DNA of 26,662 bases from Bacteroides sp. (GCA_019416685.1 DXWV01000034.1:1-26662), one strand, 5' to 3'; counted from the stretch's first letter, positions 6,625 to 15,917 are shown. Translations and numbers: made by a program. The notes: a model not told the origin generated them from the sequence alone.

Positions 6625-8403
6625 ATGAAAGATTTCTTTAAATTTACGCTTGCTACAGTAACAGGTATCATACTGTCAAGCATTGTTCTGTTTTTCATCA
6701 GCATCATGGTGATTTTCGGAATCGTTTCATCTTCTGACACAGAAACAGTGGTGAAGAAAAACTCAATAATGATGCTCGATCTAAATGGTACATTGGTAGA
6801 ACGTACTCAAGAAAGCCTGGAAGGTATGCTCTCCATGCTTACAGGAGACAATTCAAATGTATATGGTCTCGATGATATCCTTGCTTCCATTAAAAAAGCA
6901 AAAGAGAACGAAAACATCAAAGGAATCTACATCCAGGCTTCTACATTGGGCTCTCCGTATGCTTCTTTACAAGCTATCCGCAATGCATTAACCGACTTCA
7001 AAGAAAGCGGAAAGTTTATCGTAGCCTATAGCGATGGATATACACAGGGGCTTTATTACCTGTCCAGCGTAGCCGATAAAGTAATTCTGAATCCCAAAGG
7101 CATGATTGAATGGCGAGGAATTGCCTCCGCCCCAATATTCTACAAGGACTTATTGCAAAAGGTAGGTATCGAAATGCAAATATTTAAGGTAGGCACTTAC
7201 AAATCGGCCGTCGAACCGTTTATTGCAACTGAAATGAGCCCGGCCAACCGTGAGCAGGTAACTGAATTCATCGGTTCTATCTGGGGACAGGTCGTGAGTG
7301 GCGTATCTGCTTCTCGTAATATATCGCCAGACTCACTGAATGCTTATGCAGACCGCATGCTAATGTTTTATCCCGCCGAAGAAAGTGTAAAATGCGGCCT
7401 GGCAGATACACTTATTTATAAAAATAATGTACGCGACTACCTCAAACAACTTGCGAATGTTGATAAAGATGACCGTCTGCCTATATTAGGACTCGATGAT
7501 ATGATTAACGTAAAGAAGAATGTTCCTAAAGATAAAAGTGGTGATATTGTAGCTATCTACTATGCATCAGGAGAGATCACAGATCAGTCTGGTTCAGCCG
7601 CTTCCGAAGATGGTATTGTAGGCAACAAAGTAATTCGCGACTTACGCAAGCTTAAAGACGATAAAGATGTAAAAGCAGTTGTATTACGCGTAAATTCTCC
7701 GGGTGGTAGTGCTTTTGCTTCCGAACAAATATGGCATGCTGTAAAAGAACTGAAAGCAGAAAAGCCGGTTATTGTTTCAATGGGTGATTATGCTGCATCA
7801 GGCGGTTACTATATTTCTTGTGTAGCCGACACAATTGTAGCCGAACCAACCACACTGACCGGTTCTATCGGAATCTTTGGTATGGTTCCCAACGTAAAGG
7901 AACTTGCAGATAAAGTAGGAATAACTTATGATGTGGTAAAAACCAATAAATTTGCTGACTTCGGAAACCTTATGCGCCCTTTCAATAATGACGAAAAAGC
8001 ACTCATGCAAATGATGATAACCGAAGGTTATGATACATTCCTTACCCGCTGTGCCGAAGGCCGTCATATGACAAAAGAAGCAATTGGAAAAATTGCTGAA
8101 GGACGTGTATGGACAGGTGAGACAGCAAAAAAGCTCGGCTTGGTTGACGAACTGGGCGGTATGGATAAAGCGCTCGATATCGCTATAAAGAAAGCTAACC
8201 TTGATGGTTATACCATCGTTTCTTATCCGGAAAAGAAAGATTTCATTTCTACTCTGCTTGATACGAAACCGACCAATTACGTAGAATCACAACTGTTAAA
8301 AAGCAAACTGGGTGATTATTATAAAGACTTCAGCTTATTGAAAAATTTAAGCGAACGCTCTATGATACAAGCCCGTGTTCCGTTTGAACTGAATATAAAG
8401 TAA
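6625..8403 (+). CDS. sppA: Signal peptide peptidase SppA, 67K type
   Basis: A 592-residue inner-membrane serine protease that degrades cleaved signal peptides. One membrane anchor lies at about residues 10-34; the rest would face the periplasm. The protein has the tandem double-domain layout of the long E. coli-type SppA. The Ser/Lys dyad is split between the repeats as expected: the general-base Lys is K193 in TYKSAVEPF, and the nucleophile is S392 in AASGGYYIS. NSPGGSAFASE at 357-367 forms part of the substrate groove. The length is normal for the family. lpxK follows 10 bp downstream, so the two are co-transcribed. Confidence 0.95.
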   Translation: MKDFFKFTLATVTGIILSSIVLFFISIMVIFGIVSSSDTETVVKKNSIMMLDLNGTLVERTQESLEGMLSMLTGDNSNVYGLDDILASIKKAKENENIKGIYIQASTLGSPYASLQAIRNALTDFKESGKFIVAYSDGYTQGLYYLSSVADKVILNPKGMIEWRGIASAPIFYKDLLQKVGIEMQIFKVGTYKSAVEPFIATEMSPANREQVTEFIGSIWGQVVSGVSASRNISPDSLNAYADRMLMFYPAEESVKCGLADTLIYKNNVRDYLKQLANVDKDDRLPILGLDDMINVKKNVPKDKSGDIVAIYYASGEITDQSGSAASEDGIVGNKVIRDLRKLKDDKDVKAVVLRVNSPGGSAFASEQIWHAVKELKAEKPVIVSMGDYAASGGYYISCVADTIVAEPTTLTGSIGIFGMVPNVKELADKVGITYDVVKTNKFADFGNLMRPFNNDEKALMQMMITEGYDTFLTRCAEGRHMTKEAIGKIAEGRVWTGETAKKLGLVDELGGMDKALDIAIKKANLDGYTIVSYPEKKDFISTLLDTKPTNYVESQLLKSKLGDYYKDFSLLKNLSERSMIQARVPFELNIK

Positions 8404-8413
8404 ACCATTCTAC

Positions 8414-9544
8414 ATGGAAGAAAGCTTTATCAAGATACATAAATGGCTCTACCCTCTGTCGTTCCTTTATGGAACAGGAGTAGCCTTACGAAATAAACTC
8501 TTTGACTGGGGATACCTCCAGTCAAAGAGTTTTGACGTTCCTGTCATCTGCATTGGCAACATTGCTGTAGGAGGAACAGGTAAAACGCCACATACTGAAT
8601 ATCTAATAAAGTTACTTCATCGCGAATTCCAGGTTGCCGTATTAAGCCGAGGCTATAAGCGTCGTACAAAAGGATATATATTATCTACTCCTGAAAGTAA
8701 TGTACGCAGTGTCGGAGATGAACCGTTTCAGATAAAATCTAAATTCCCGGATATACGAGTAGCTGTAGATGAAGACCGTTGCCATGGCATTGAACAACTT
8801 TGCACATTGGACAATCCCCCTGTCGAGGTTGTTTTGCTTGATGACGCTTTCCAACATCGTTATGTTAAAGCAGGATTCAATATTTTACTGACGGATTATC
8901 ACCGTCTGTTTTGCGACGATGCATTGTTACCAGCAGGTCATCTACGCGAGTCTGTTCAAGGGAAAAACCGGGCACAAATAGTAATCGTTACCAAGTGTCC
9001 ACCGGACATCAAACCCATTGATTTCAATATCATTGCTAAAAGGTTGAACCTATTCCCATACCAGATGTTGTTCTTCTCGTCATTTCGTTATGGAAATCTA
9101 CAACCGGTATTTCCCGAGGTAGCAGAAAAAACGGAACAGAAGTTATCTTCCCTGCAAACAGATACACAGATATTGCTCCTCACCGGTATTGCCTCACCTG
9201 TTACTATCATTCGGGAGCTGGAAAGATATACATCACATATAGATCTGCTGTCATTTGATGATCATCATAATTTTAATCAGCATGACATACAACTCATTAA
9301 GCAGCGGTTTGACAAGCTGAAAGGTGAACAACGTTTGATTATCACCACAGAAAAAGATGCTACCCGGTTGGTACATCATCCCCTATTAGATGCAGAGTTA
9401 AAAAGACATATTTATGCACTCCCCATTGAAGTAGAGATATTACAAAATCAACAAGATATTTTTAACCAACACATTATTGGCTATGTTAGAGAAAATACAA
9501 GAAACAGCAGCTTTTCTAAAAGGAAAGATGCATACAAGCCCTGA
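8414..9544 (+). CDS. lpxK: Tetraacyldisaccharide 4'-kinase LpxK (lipid A biosynthesis)
   Basis: A 376-residue membrane-associated P-loop kinase that phosphorylates the 4' position of the lipid A disaccharide precursor, giving lipid IVA. The N-terminus (WLYPLSFLYGTGVALRN) is the usual membrane-association segment. The P-loop GNIAVGGTGKTPHT is at 48-61, with K57 and T58, and the family motif LLDDAFQHRYV lies near residue 140. ITTEKDATRL near 317 is also characteristic. The gene lies 10 bp after sppA and its last 62 bases overlap punA in another frame; the C-terminal tail in that overlap (after about residue 355) is poorly conserved in appearance. Confidence 0.95.
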   Translation: MEESFIKIHKWLYPLSFLYGTGVALRNKLFDWGYLQSKSFDVPVICIGNIAVGGTGKTPHTEYLIKLLHREFQVAVLSRGYKRRTKGYILSTPESNVRSVGDEPFQIKSKFPDIRVAVDEDRCHGIEQLCTLDNPPVEVVLLDDAFQHRYVKAGFNILLTDYHRLFCDDALLPAGHLRESVQGKNRAQIVIVTKCPPDIKPIDFNIIAKRLNLFPYQMLFFSSFRYGNLQPVFPEVAEKTEQKLSSLQTDTQILLLTGIASPVTIIRELERYTSHIDLLSFDDHHNFNQHDIQLIKQRFDKLKGEQRLIITTEKDATRLVHHPLLDAELKRHIYALPIEVEILQNQQDIFNQHIIGYVRENTRNSSFSKRKDAYKP

Positions 9545-10292
9545 GACAGCAATCATCCTGGGTACCGGACTTGGTAGTTTGGCAAATGAAATCACTGAGA
9601 AGTATGAAATAAAGTACGAAGATATCCCCAACTTCCCTGTGTCTACTGTTGAGGGACATAGCGGAAAGTTAATCTTCGGTAAATTGGGTAACAAAGATAT
9701 CATGGCAATGCAAGGCCGCTTTCATTACTATGAAGGTTACTCCATGCAGGAAGTGACTTTCCCCGTACGTGTAATGCGTGAGTTAGGTATTAAAACACTG
9801 TTCGTATCCAATGCCAGCGGGGGTACCAATCCCGCTTTTGAAATCGGTGATCTGATGATTATCACAGATCATATCAACTATTTCCCCGAACATCCGCTTC
9901 GTGGTAAAAATATCCCGTACGGTCCCCGTTTCCCGGATATGAGCGAAGCATATGATAAAGAACTCATCCGTAAAGCTAATGAAATAGCTAAAGAAAAAGG
10001 TATCAAAGTGCAGCATGGTATATACATCGGTACACAAGGACCTACCTTTGAAACCCCCGCAGAGTACAAGCTATTCCACATCCTCGGAGCTGACGCCGTA
10101 GGTATGTCTACCGTTCCTGAAGTAATCGTAGCTAACCATTGTGGTATCAAGGTCTTTGGTATTTCGGTTGTAACTGACCTGGGTGTAGAAGGAAAAATTG
10201 TAGAAGTATCTCATGAGGAAGTTCAGAAAGCAGCTGATGCAGCTCAACCGAAAATGACAACTATTATGCGCGAACTTATCAACCGTGCTTAA
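9483..10292 (+). CDS. punA: Purine nucleoside phosphorylase (trimeric PNP family)
   Basis: A 269-residue cytosolic enzyme of purine salvage that splits nucleosides with phosphate to base and ribose 1-phosphate. Family motifs: phosphate-binding GTGLGSLA (27-34), FPVSTVEGHSGKL (51-63), MQGRFHYYEGY (76-86) and SNASGG (109-114). The purine-site Glu is E190 in GPTFETPAE. The position of human Asn243 is Asp here (D232 in VVTDLGVEG), as in MTA phosphorylases, so substrate preference may differ from strict guanosine/inosine cleavage. The longest frame starts at TTG 9477; the ATG at 9483 is preferred. It overlaps lpxK by 62 bp, which supports co-transcription. Confidence 0.92.
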   Translation: MLEKIQETAAFLKGKMHTSPETAIILGTGLGSLANEITEKYEIKYEDIPNFPVSTVEGHSGKLIFGKLGNKDIMAMQGRFHYYEGYSMQEVTFPVRVMRELGIKTLFVSNASGGTNPAFEIGDLMIITDHINYFPEHPLRGKNIPYGPRFPDMSEAYDKELIRKANEIAKEKGIKVQHGIYIGTQGPTFETPAEYKLFHILGADAVGMSTVPEVIVANHCGIKVFGISVVTDLGVEGKIVEVSHEEVQKAADAAQPKMTTIMRELINRA

Positions 10293-10328
10293 CCCCCAAG
10301 TCACTTCAATCATAAATTGTAAACAACT

Positions 10329-10369
10329 TCCTATGTTGATATGACCCAATAATGGCTATAAACATAGGA
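10329..10369 (+). repeat. 9-bp inverted repeat between punA and thiL
   Basis: TCCTATGTT (10329-10337) pairs perfectly with AACATAGGA (10361-10369) across a 23-base loop in the 104-bp gap. No T tract follows, so it is not a standard terminator; an RNA processing or attenuation hairpin is possible. Confidence 0.4.
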
Positions 10370-10396
10370 CATTAATCGTAAATTATAAATATATCG

Positions 10397-11425
10397 ATGC
10401 GAACAGAAATAGCAACCTTGGGTGAGTTTGGCCTAATCAAACATCTCACTGAAGGCATTGAACTTAAAAATGAATCAAGCAAATATGGAGTGGGCGATGA
10501 TGCCGCCGTTCTCTCCTACCCTTCAGATAAACAGGTATTGGTCACCACTGATCTGCTTATGGAAGGTGTGCACTTTGACCTTACCTACGTACCTCTCAAA
10601 CATCTTGGATACAAATCTGCTATCGTAAATTTCTCTGATATTTATGCGATGAATGGAACTCCGAAACAGATAACCGTATCCCTCGCCCTCTCCAAGCGTT
10701 TCAGCGTGGAAGACATGGATGAGTTTTATGCCGGACTTCGCCTGGCATGCCAACAATATCATGTAGACATTGTAGGTGGCGATACTACTTCTTCCCTGAC
10801 AGGGTTGGCTATCAGTATCACTTGTATCGGAGAAGCAGACAAAGATAAAATAGTCTATCGTAACGGTGCCAAAGAAACAGATCTCATCTGTGTCAGTGGT
10901 GATCTCGGTGGTGCCTATATGGGTTTACAATTGCTGGAACGTGAAAAAACCGTTTTTAAAGGTGAACAAGATGCTCAACCAGACTTTTCAGGTAAAGAAT
11001 ATTTGCTTGAACGTCAGCTTAAACCCGAAGCCCGCAAAGATATTATCGAAAAGCTAGCTGCTGCCAGCATTATTCCTACTTCGATGATGGACATTTCCGA
11101 TGGGTTATCTTCCGAATTGCTACACATCTGTACTCAAAGTAACACTGGATGCCGTGTATATGAAGAACATATCCCTATTGATTATCAAACGGCTGTTATG
11201 GCCGAAGAGTTTAATATGAACCTCACTACTTGTGCTATGAATGGTGGTGAGGATTATGAACTACTTTTCACCGTTCCTATTGCAGACCATGAAAAGATAT
11301 CAGAAATGGAAGGTGTGCGATTGATAGGACATATTACCAAACCAGAGCTTGGCTGTGCACTGATAACCCGTGATGGACAGGAATTCGAACTGAAAGCACA
11401 GGGGTGGAATCCACTACAAGAATAG
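10397..11425 (+). CDS. thiL: Thiamine-monophosphate kinase ThiL
   Basis: A 342-residue ATP-dependent kinase of the AIRS/PurM superfamily that converts thiamine monophosphate to thiamine diphosphate, the last step of cofactor synthesis. Characteristic motifs are all present: VGDDAAVL near residue 33, TTDLLMEGVHFDLTY at 50-64, NFSDIYAMNGTP near 78, MMDISDGLSSEL near 233 and MNGGEDYELLF near 278. The length is typical. It lies 104 bp after punA and ends at the strong bidirectional hairpin, so it may be transcribed from the sppA promoter or from a nearer one that I cannot identify. Confidence 0.95.
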   Translation: MRTEIATLGEFGLIKHLTEGIELKNESSKYGVGDDAAVLSYPSDKQVLVTTDLLMEGVHFDLTYVPLKHLGYKSAIVNFSDIYAMNGTPKQITVSLALSKRFSVEDMDEFYAGLRLACQQYHVDIVGGDTTSSLTGLAISITCIGEADKDKIVYRNGAKETDLICVSGDLGGAYMGLQLLEREKTVFKGEQDAQPDFSGKEYLLERQLKPEARKDIIEKLAAASIIPTSMMDISDGLSSELLHICTQSNTGCRVYEEHIPIDYQTAVMAEEFNMNLTTCAMNGGEDYELLFTVPIADHEKISEMEGVRLIGHITKPELGCALITRDGQEFELKAQGWNPLQE

Positions 11426-11508
11426 AAACTGGATATGCCCAGCAGATATCTGTCTGAAGATTAGCATTATTAACAGAACATCTGACAAGTAAAACATCTT
11501 TAATAATA

Positions 11509-11550
11509 AAAATTACCCCATCATAAATAATTATGATGGGGTAATTTTTA
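11509..11550. terminator. Long bidirectional terminator hairpin between thiL and the Ntn-hydrolase gene
   Basis: A perfect 16-bp stem: left arm 11509-11524 (AAAATTACCCCATCAT), right arm 11533-11548, with an eight-base loop that can close two further A-T pairs. A-rich on the left and T-rich on the right, it serves both convergent genes. Confidence 0.92.
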
Positions 11551-11605
11551 TTTAACGAGTTTCTTTGAAAGAATTTTCTATAATAACTTACTTTTAAGAA
11601 TTCTT

Positions 11606-12586
11606 TTATCCTTTTACTCCCATAAATTTGAAAGGTAATGCTATCTTAAACTCCTTAGCCGTATTCCCATGATACATTTCTCCGTTAGCAATAGACAATT
11701 TGAGTACGGGAGCTCCTTCCGACAAATCCAAATCCCGCAAATCCACCCAAAAAGTATTTGGAGTCAGACTTGATTCAAAAAAATATCTCAGACTCTTACT
11801 TTCCGAAACAGTCCTCCATTGTGTAGTAGAAATTTCGGGACTTTCAGGGGTTGATATACCATAAGGTACAGAAGCATTACGAACAACACTGAATACACTG
11901 GCAACAGCAATTCTTTCATCATCAGTTTTCGGCAATGCGTTGATATAGAAGTTAGCTCTGGCAAAACGATCAGCAGCACGATTTGTTCCAGGTAAAAAAC
12001 TCAGACCTCCTATTGATTTCCAATATTCGCTTAGTGCCAACTGCTTGTCATAAGTAGGTGAATTGGTCATTACTTTATAATCCTTGCTATGATATACAGT
12101 AAGCCTTCCACCTACATACTCAAAGATAGCACAATCACCTGTAACATCCGATATAGATAAGTGCAATGTAGCTAAACGCGATCCATCCGGCATCATATCT
12201 GATACCACCTGAAAGGTATCTTCGTCAATATAAGAAACGGCTTCTTCCACTGTTGCAAAATTATCCAGCATATATTGTACCCATGCTGTTATAGCAAGTC
12301 CCGGTTTATTTTTGTCTCTTACCGGATATTGCGTTTCGGGTAACCAAAGTAAATTGGCAACTAACCCTTTTTCATTCATCCCATCGGTACTGGCTATTTC
12401 AAAGGCAGAAGTTACTACGCTACCATATCTGGACGTCCACTCCAGCGAATTCTCTCCGACTTCTCCGTTTCTCTTCATACCTCTGGGAAATACCCACAGA
12501 TTGCTATGCATTTCTGTTTTCCAGTCCATAGAGCGACCAGTTGCTACCATCCCATTTGTTCCTGAATAAACTACTCTTGTACACAT
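11606..12586 (-). CDS. Choloylglycine hydrolase / penicillin V acylase family Ntn hydrolase
   Basis: A 326-residue linear amide C-N hydrolase (peptidase family C59), resembling Bacteroides bile salt hydrolases, which remove glycine or taurine from conjugated bile acids. The catalytic set is visible: nucleophile C2 exposed after Met removal, R18 and D21 in GRSMDW, N78 in VANLLWLP, N175 in VMTNSPTYD and R210 in RFARANFY. The start is fixed, because a TAA lies two codons upstream. The protein therefore lacks the signal peptide that many Bacteroides homologues carry before their CTR motif, and should be cytoplasmic. Family members vary between bile salts, penicillin V and acyl-homoserine lactones, so the substrate is not settled. 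The 287-bp upstream gap shows no clear -7 element for it. Confidence 0.88.
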   Translation of the reverse strand: MCTRVVYSGTNGMVATGRSMDWKTEMHSNLWVFPRGMKRNGEVGENSLEWTSRYGSVVTSAFEIASTDGMNEKGLVANLLWLPETQYPVRDKNKPGLAITAWVQYMLDNFATVEEAVSYIDEDTFQVVSDMMPDGSRLATLHLSISDVTGDCAIFEYVGGRLTVYHSKDYKVMTNSPTYDKQLALSEYWKSIGGLSFLPGTNRAADRFARANFYINALPKTDDERIAVASVFSVVRNASVPYGISTPESPEISTTQWRTVSESKSLRYFFESSLTPNTFWVDLRDLDLSEGAPVLKLSIANGEMYHGNTAKEFKIALPFKFMGVKG

Positions 12587-12873
12587 AATTTAAAAATTTA
12601 GTTAATGGTTCATTTATTGGTTATTAACCCATGAAATTCAATTGATTCGAACTCTCGCCATAAAATATAGTTTCGGTCCGGAATAAGAACAAAAAAGTCC
12701 ATCAGAAAAACGTTAGAATTAAGTTATTGAATTCTAATATTCTCTTAATTAATGAATCAATAATCGAAAAAGACAAAAAATAGTATTTTGTATTGAAGAA
12801 AATAAATCTGAAGAATCCGGATAAATCTTTAGATTTTGTTGTTATATAATAGAATACTTAAAAAATAAAGATT

Positions 12874-13557
12874 ATGATATTAAGCAACCTTTTAATTATA
12901 TTTACATCTTCTTTTATGGCTTTGTTTCCCGTAATAAATCCATTGGGAAATGGTTTTGTCGTTAATGGCTTTCTGGAAGAACTGAATGATCATCAACGTA
13001 AAACAGCTATTCAGAAATTGATCGTCAATTATATTCTGATTGGCATAGGCACTCTGGTGATAGGTCATTTGTTCTTGTTGATCTTTGGTCTGGCTATTCC
13101 TGTGATTCAACTGGGAGGAGGATTGCTTATTTGTAAAACAGCGATGGAGTTATTATCCGATTCCGGAACTTCAGATAAATCAAACAAAAAAGAAACAAAT
13201 CAGGATACGGATGGACACAACTGGAAGAATATTGAGCAGAAGATATTCTATCCCATTACATTCCCTATAAGTATCGGACCTGGTAGCATATCTGTCATCT
13301 TCACTTTGATGGCCTCTGCCAGTGTTAAAGGGAATCTACTGAAAACCGGAATGAATTATGCTGTAATTGCGGTTGTTATCATTTGTATGGCTGCCATACT
13401 TTATATATTCCTTTCACAAGGACAGAAAATTATTCAAAAAATAGGTTCTTCAGGAAATCTGATTATCAACAAACTCGTCGCATTCTTTACATTCTGCATT
13501 GGTATACAAATTGCAGTAACGGGTATCTCTCAGATATTTCATCTGAATATCTTATAA
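12874..13557 (+). CDS. MarC-family integral membrane protein (UPF0056)
   Basis: A 227-residue protein with six likely membrane segments. It matches the MarC family by SFMALFPVINPLGNGFVV at the N-terminus, GGGLLICKTAMELL near residue 80, and FYPITFPISIGPGSISVIFTL after a hydrophilic loop (about 95-125). The biochemical role of the family is unresolved; the old link to multiple antibiotic resistance has not held up. It is followed 46 bp later by the M20 peptidase gene on the same strand, so the two probably share a transcript. Confidence 0.9.
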   Translation: MILSNLLIIFTSSFMALFPVINPLGNGFVVNGFLEELNDHQRKTAIQKLIVNYILIGIGTLVIGHLFLLIFGLAIPVIQLGGGLLICKTAMELLSDSGTSDKSNKKETNQDTDGHNWKNIEQKIFYPITFPISIGPGSISVIFTLMASASVKGNLLKTGMNYAVIAVVIICMAAILYIFLSQGQKIIQKIGSSGNLIINKLVAFFTFCIGIQIAVTGISQIFHLNIL

Positions 13558-13603
13558 AAAACAGAATATCTAATTGAAAATATATAACTTAAAAAAACAG
13601 AAA

Positions 13604-15142
13604 ATGAAAAAAATCATTGTATTTTTACTATTTTTATTTCTTGTACTTATTCTCGTACTGATAGTAAGAACATATACCTATAAGTTTGAGAAAATAAGAA
13701 ATAATGGAGATAATAAAGAAGTAGTAAATACTACTCCTTCGGAGAAAGCTATACGCCGTTTTGTTGGTGGAATACGTATTCCAACCATTAGCAATGAATT
13801 TTATGAAGAAACCAATTTTAAACCTTTCGAAGAATTCATGGGATATCTGGCCGATTCTTATCCACAGGTATATAAGGTAATGGATGCAGATACGATCAAC
13901 AAATATGCTTTGATCTTTCATTGGAAAGGAAAGAACAGCAATTTGAAGCCGATTTTATTCTTGTCACATTACGATGTTGTTCCTGTGGTTGGCTATGAAC
14001 CGTCTACAGCAGTTCCAACCGATACCATTTTTCAGTTGAACGATAAACCTTTGCCTCCAATTCATGCTTATGCCGAAAAATGGGATTATCCACCATTTTC
14101 CGGAGCTGTAGTAAACGGGCGTATCTACGGACGTGGAACACTTGACATGAAATGTATGCTGTTTTCGTTAATGGAAGGGGCTGATAACCTGATTACAGAA
14201 GGTTTCCAGCCAGAAAGAGATATTTGGTTTGCTTTCGGACATGATGAAGAAGTAAGTGGACGTCAAGGAGCACTTAAAATAGCAGATTACTTTAAGAATA
14301 AAGGACTAAATTTTGATGCCATCTATGATGAAGGTGGTATTATCGCTGCTCCGGGTTCGGCAATAGAATCCATTAAAGTTCCATTAGGACTGGTTGGAGT
14401 CGGAGAAAAAGGATTCCTGACTTTACGTCTTACAGTGAAGGGGATGGGAGGACACTCCTCTATGCCTCCGGAAAAAAGTTCATTAATCTATGCAGCAGAA
14501 ATCATTGAAAAACTGAACAGCGATCAGTTTCCTGCACAAATAATTTCTCCTATTGCAACATTCTTTGATAATGTCGGAAATGAAATGGGGTTCTTTTCCC
14601 GCATGACAATAGCAAACCAATGGTTACTCAAGCCATTATTACTGAGAACAATGGAAAAATCTCCTGCATCCAATGCACTTGTTCGTACAACCACAGCTAT
14701 AACAATGGCTAAAGGTAGCGACGCTCCTAATGTTCTGGCTTCCGAAGCAGAAGTAACGGTAAACTTCCGTATTTTACCTGGCGACTCAGTTTCCGGTGTC
14801 ATAGAACATGTGAAAAAGATATGTGAGGGTTACGACGTTGCCATAGATGTAATTTCTCAACGTGCTCCCTCTGGTATTTCTCCGGAAAACGTAAGAGGCT
14901 TTGGGATTATAAAAGACGAAGTAGCTAAGATCTACCCTGATGCAATAGTTACTTCTTATATTACAATCGGAGGTACCGACTCTTATAAATATCAAATTGT
15001 AAGCAATGATATTTATCGCTTCATGCCTATATGTCTGAACCAGTACGAACAACGTACAATACACAACGAGAACGAATATATATCATTGGAGAATTTCGGA
15101 AAGATACAATGGTATTTCAAGGAATTACTAAAGACCTATTAA
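13604..15142 (+). CDS. Membrane-anchored M20 family carboxypeptidase (Gly-Xaa carboxypeptidase/PM20D1-like)
   Basis: A 512-residue zinc peptidase of the M20 family, close in layout to yeast carboxypeptidase S and PM20D1. The N-terminus (MKKIIVFLLFLFLVLILVLI) is a single membrane anchor or uncleaved signal, so the catalytic part should face the periplasm. Metal and catalytic residues: H122 in LSHYDVVPV, bridging D181 in GRGTLDMKC, the E215/E216 pair in GHDEEVSG, DEGG further on, and a late His in RTIHNENEYI. WDYPPFSG is typical of this subgroup. A dimerisation lid domain lies between about 270 and 390. The longest frame begins at a TTG (13574), adding ten residues before the anchor; the ATG at 13604 is preferred. 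Substrates may be peptides or N-acyl amino acids. Confidence 0.9.
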   Translation: MKKIIVFLLFLFLVLILVLIVRTYTYKFEKIRNNGDNKEVVNTTPSEKAIRRFVGGIRIPTISNEFYEETNFKPFEEFMGYLADSYPQVYKVMDADTINKYALIFHWKGKNSNLKPILFLSHYDVVPVVGYEPSTAVPTDTIFQLNDKPLPPIHAYAEKWDYPPFSGAVVNGRIYGRGTLDMKCMLFSLMEGADNLITEGFQPERDIWFAFGHDEEVSGRQGALKIADYFKNKGLNFDAIYDEGGIIAAPGSAIESIKVPLGLVGVGEKGFLTLRLTVKGMGGHSSMPPEKSSLIYAAEIIEKLNSDQFPAQIISPIATFFDNVGNEMGFFSRMTIANQWLLKPLLLRTMEKSPASNALVRTTTAITMAKGSDAPNVLASEAEVTVNFRILPGDSVSGVIEHVKKICEGYDVAIDVISQRAPSGISPENVRGFGIIKDEVAKIYPDAIVTSYITIGGTDSYKYQIVSNDIYRFMPICLNQYEQRTIHNENEYISLENFGKIQWYFKELLKTY

Positions 15143-15198
15143 ATATAGGTTCATAGTATCTCAAAATATTTTTTACTAATAATAAATATGGGCAAATG

Positions 15199-15230
15199 GG
15201 GATGTCCGAATGGGCATCCCTTCCCTTCTT
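15199..15230 (+). terminator. Probable terminator after the M20 peptidase gene
   Basis: GGGATGTCC (15199-15207) and GGGCATCCC (15212-15220) form a 9-bp stem with one G-U pair and a GAAT tetraloop, followed by a T-rich stretch. It lies 57 bases after the stop. Confidence 0.75.
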
Positions 15231-15535
15231 ATAGATAATGTAATAAAGAATAATGACTATTATTCCTCCTTCAAAAAAGATGTTTATATCATAATATCTT
15301 ATATATACATGAATTATCCAAATGTTTATCCTCCTATACATACATCAGCTTTTTTTTATTGGAAAATAACAGAAAAGTATAGTTACTATTCCAATAACCT
15401 GCCAATATTACAAGTAATATACTCTATAAATAAATCACAAATAAAATATTCTCTTTAATAAAATGAAATATTTTCATCTAATAGAGTATTGATAATAAAC
15501 ACCGTAGCTATTCATCTGCATTTTTTATTTCCCTT
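15231..15535. other. AT-rich non-coding stretch before tRNA-Phe
   Basis: Very AT-rich with no credible gene. The open frames across it have low-complexity composition and no recognisable start signals. I see no repeat or structured element in it. Confidence 0.5.
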
Positions 15536-15538
15536 CCT

Positions 15539-15570
15539 CTTGCAGGATAAAAAAACTTTCGTTACCTTTG
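15539..15570 (+). promoter_or_regulatory. Promoter of tRNA-Phe
   Basis: A perfect -7 element TACCTTTG at 15563-15570 with CTTG at 15539-15542, a 20-bp spacer. Transcription would begin about ten bases before the mature tRNA 5' end. Confidence 0.75.
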
Positions 15571-15588
15571 CAATCGCAAATGAGAAAA

Positions 15589-15661
15589 GGTGCCATAGCT
15601 CAGTTGGTAGAGCAAAGGACTGAAAATCCTTGTGTCCCCGGTTCGATTCCTGGTGGCACCA
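15589..15661 (+). tRNA. tRNA-Phe (anticodon GAA)
   Basis: A 73-base cloverleaf. The acceptor arm pairs GGTGCCA (15589-15595) with TGGCACC (15654-15660), with discriminator A at 15661. D arm GCTC..GAGC, anticodon stem AAGGA/TCCTT around loop CTGAAAA with GAA at 15622-15624, and T arm with GGTTCGATTCC. The 3' CCA is not fully encoded (CCT follows), so it must be added after transcription. Confidence 0.97.
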
Positions 15662-15682
15662 CCTTTAAAAGGCTCAAGATCA

Positions 15683-15726
15683 ATAAAATCCCTGAATTTC
15701 AATGAAATTCAGGGATTTTATTTTTC
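15683..15726. terminator. Terminator hairpin after tRNA-Phe
   Basis: A perfect 18-bp inverted repeat: left arm 15683-15700, right arm 15704-15721, three-base loop AAT, flanked by A and T runs. It should work in both directions. Confidence 0.9.
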
Positions 15727-15917
15727 CGAAAAAACAATATCGAAATAAACGTGGCATTAGAAAACTGTAAATGGGATCAAATAAAAATATTTGCTACTGT
15801 TGTTTTTAACATTCCTAATGAACAGATTCTTGTATTAGTCAACCAAAATTCAATTTACGCTTGATCGAAAAGAATCCGGCTTTGGCTCAATTTTACGGAA
15901 TATATTCGTGATGGAAG

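Noticed and set aside
9477..9482. TTG start of the purine nucleoside phosphorylase
   Set aside because: An ATG two codons later gives a normal family N-terminus; TTG starts are uncommon in this group.
13574..13603. TTG start of the M20 peptidase
   Set aside because: It would put ten residues ahead of the membrane anchor; the ATG at 13604 is followed directly by the anchor.
15210..15458. 82-residue open frame on the plus strand
   Set aside because: It begins inside the terminator hairpin of the M20 gene and has low-complexity composition with no family resemblance.
15589..15726. tRNA-Phe as an attachment site for an integrated element
   Set aside because: No second copy of the tRNA 3' end and no integrase or mobility gene were seen in the window.
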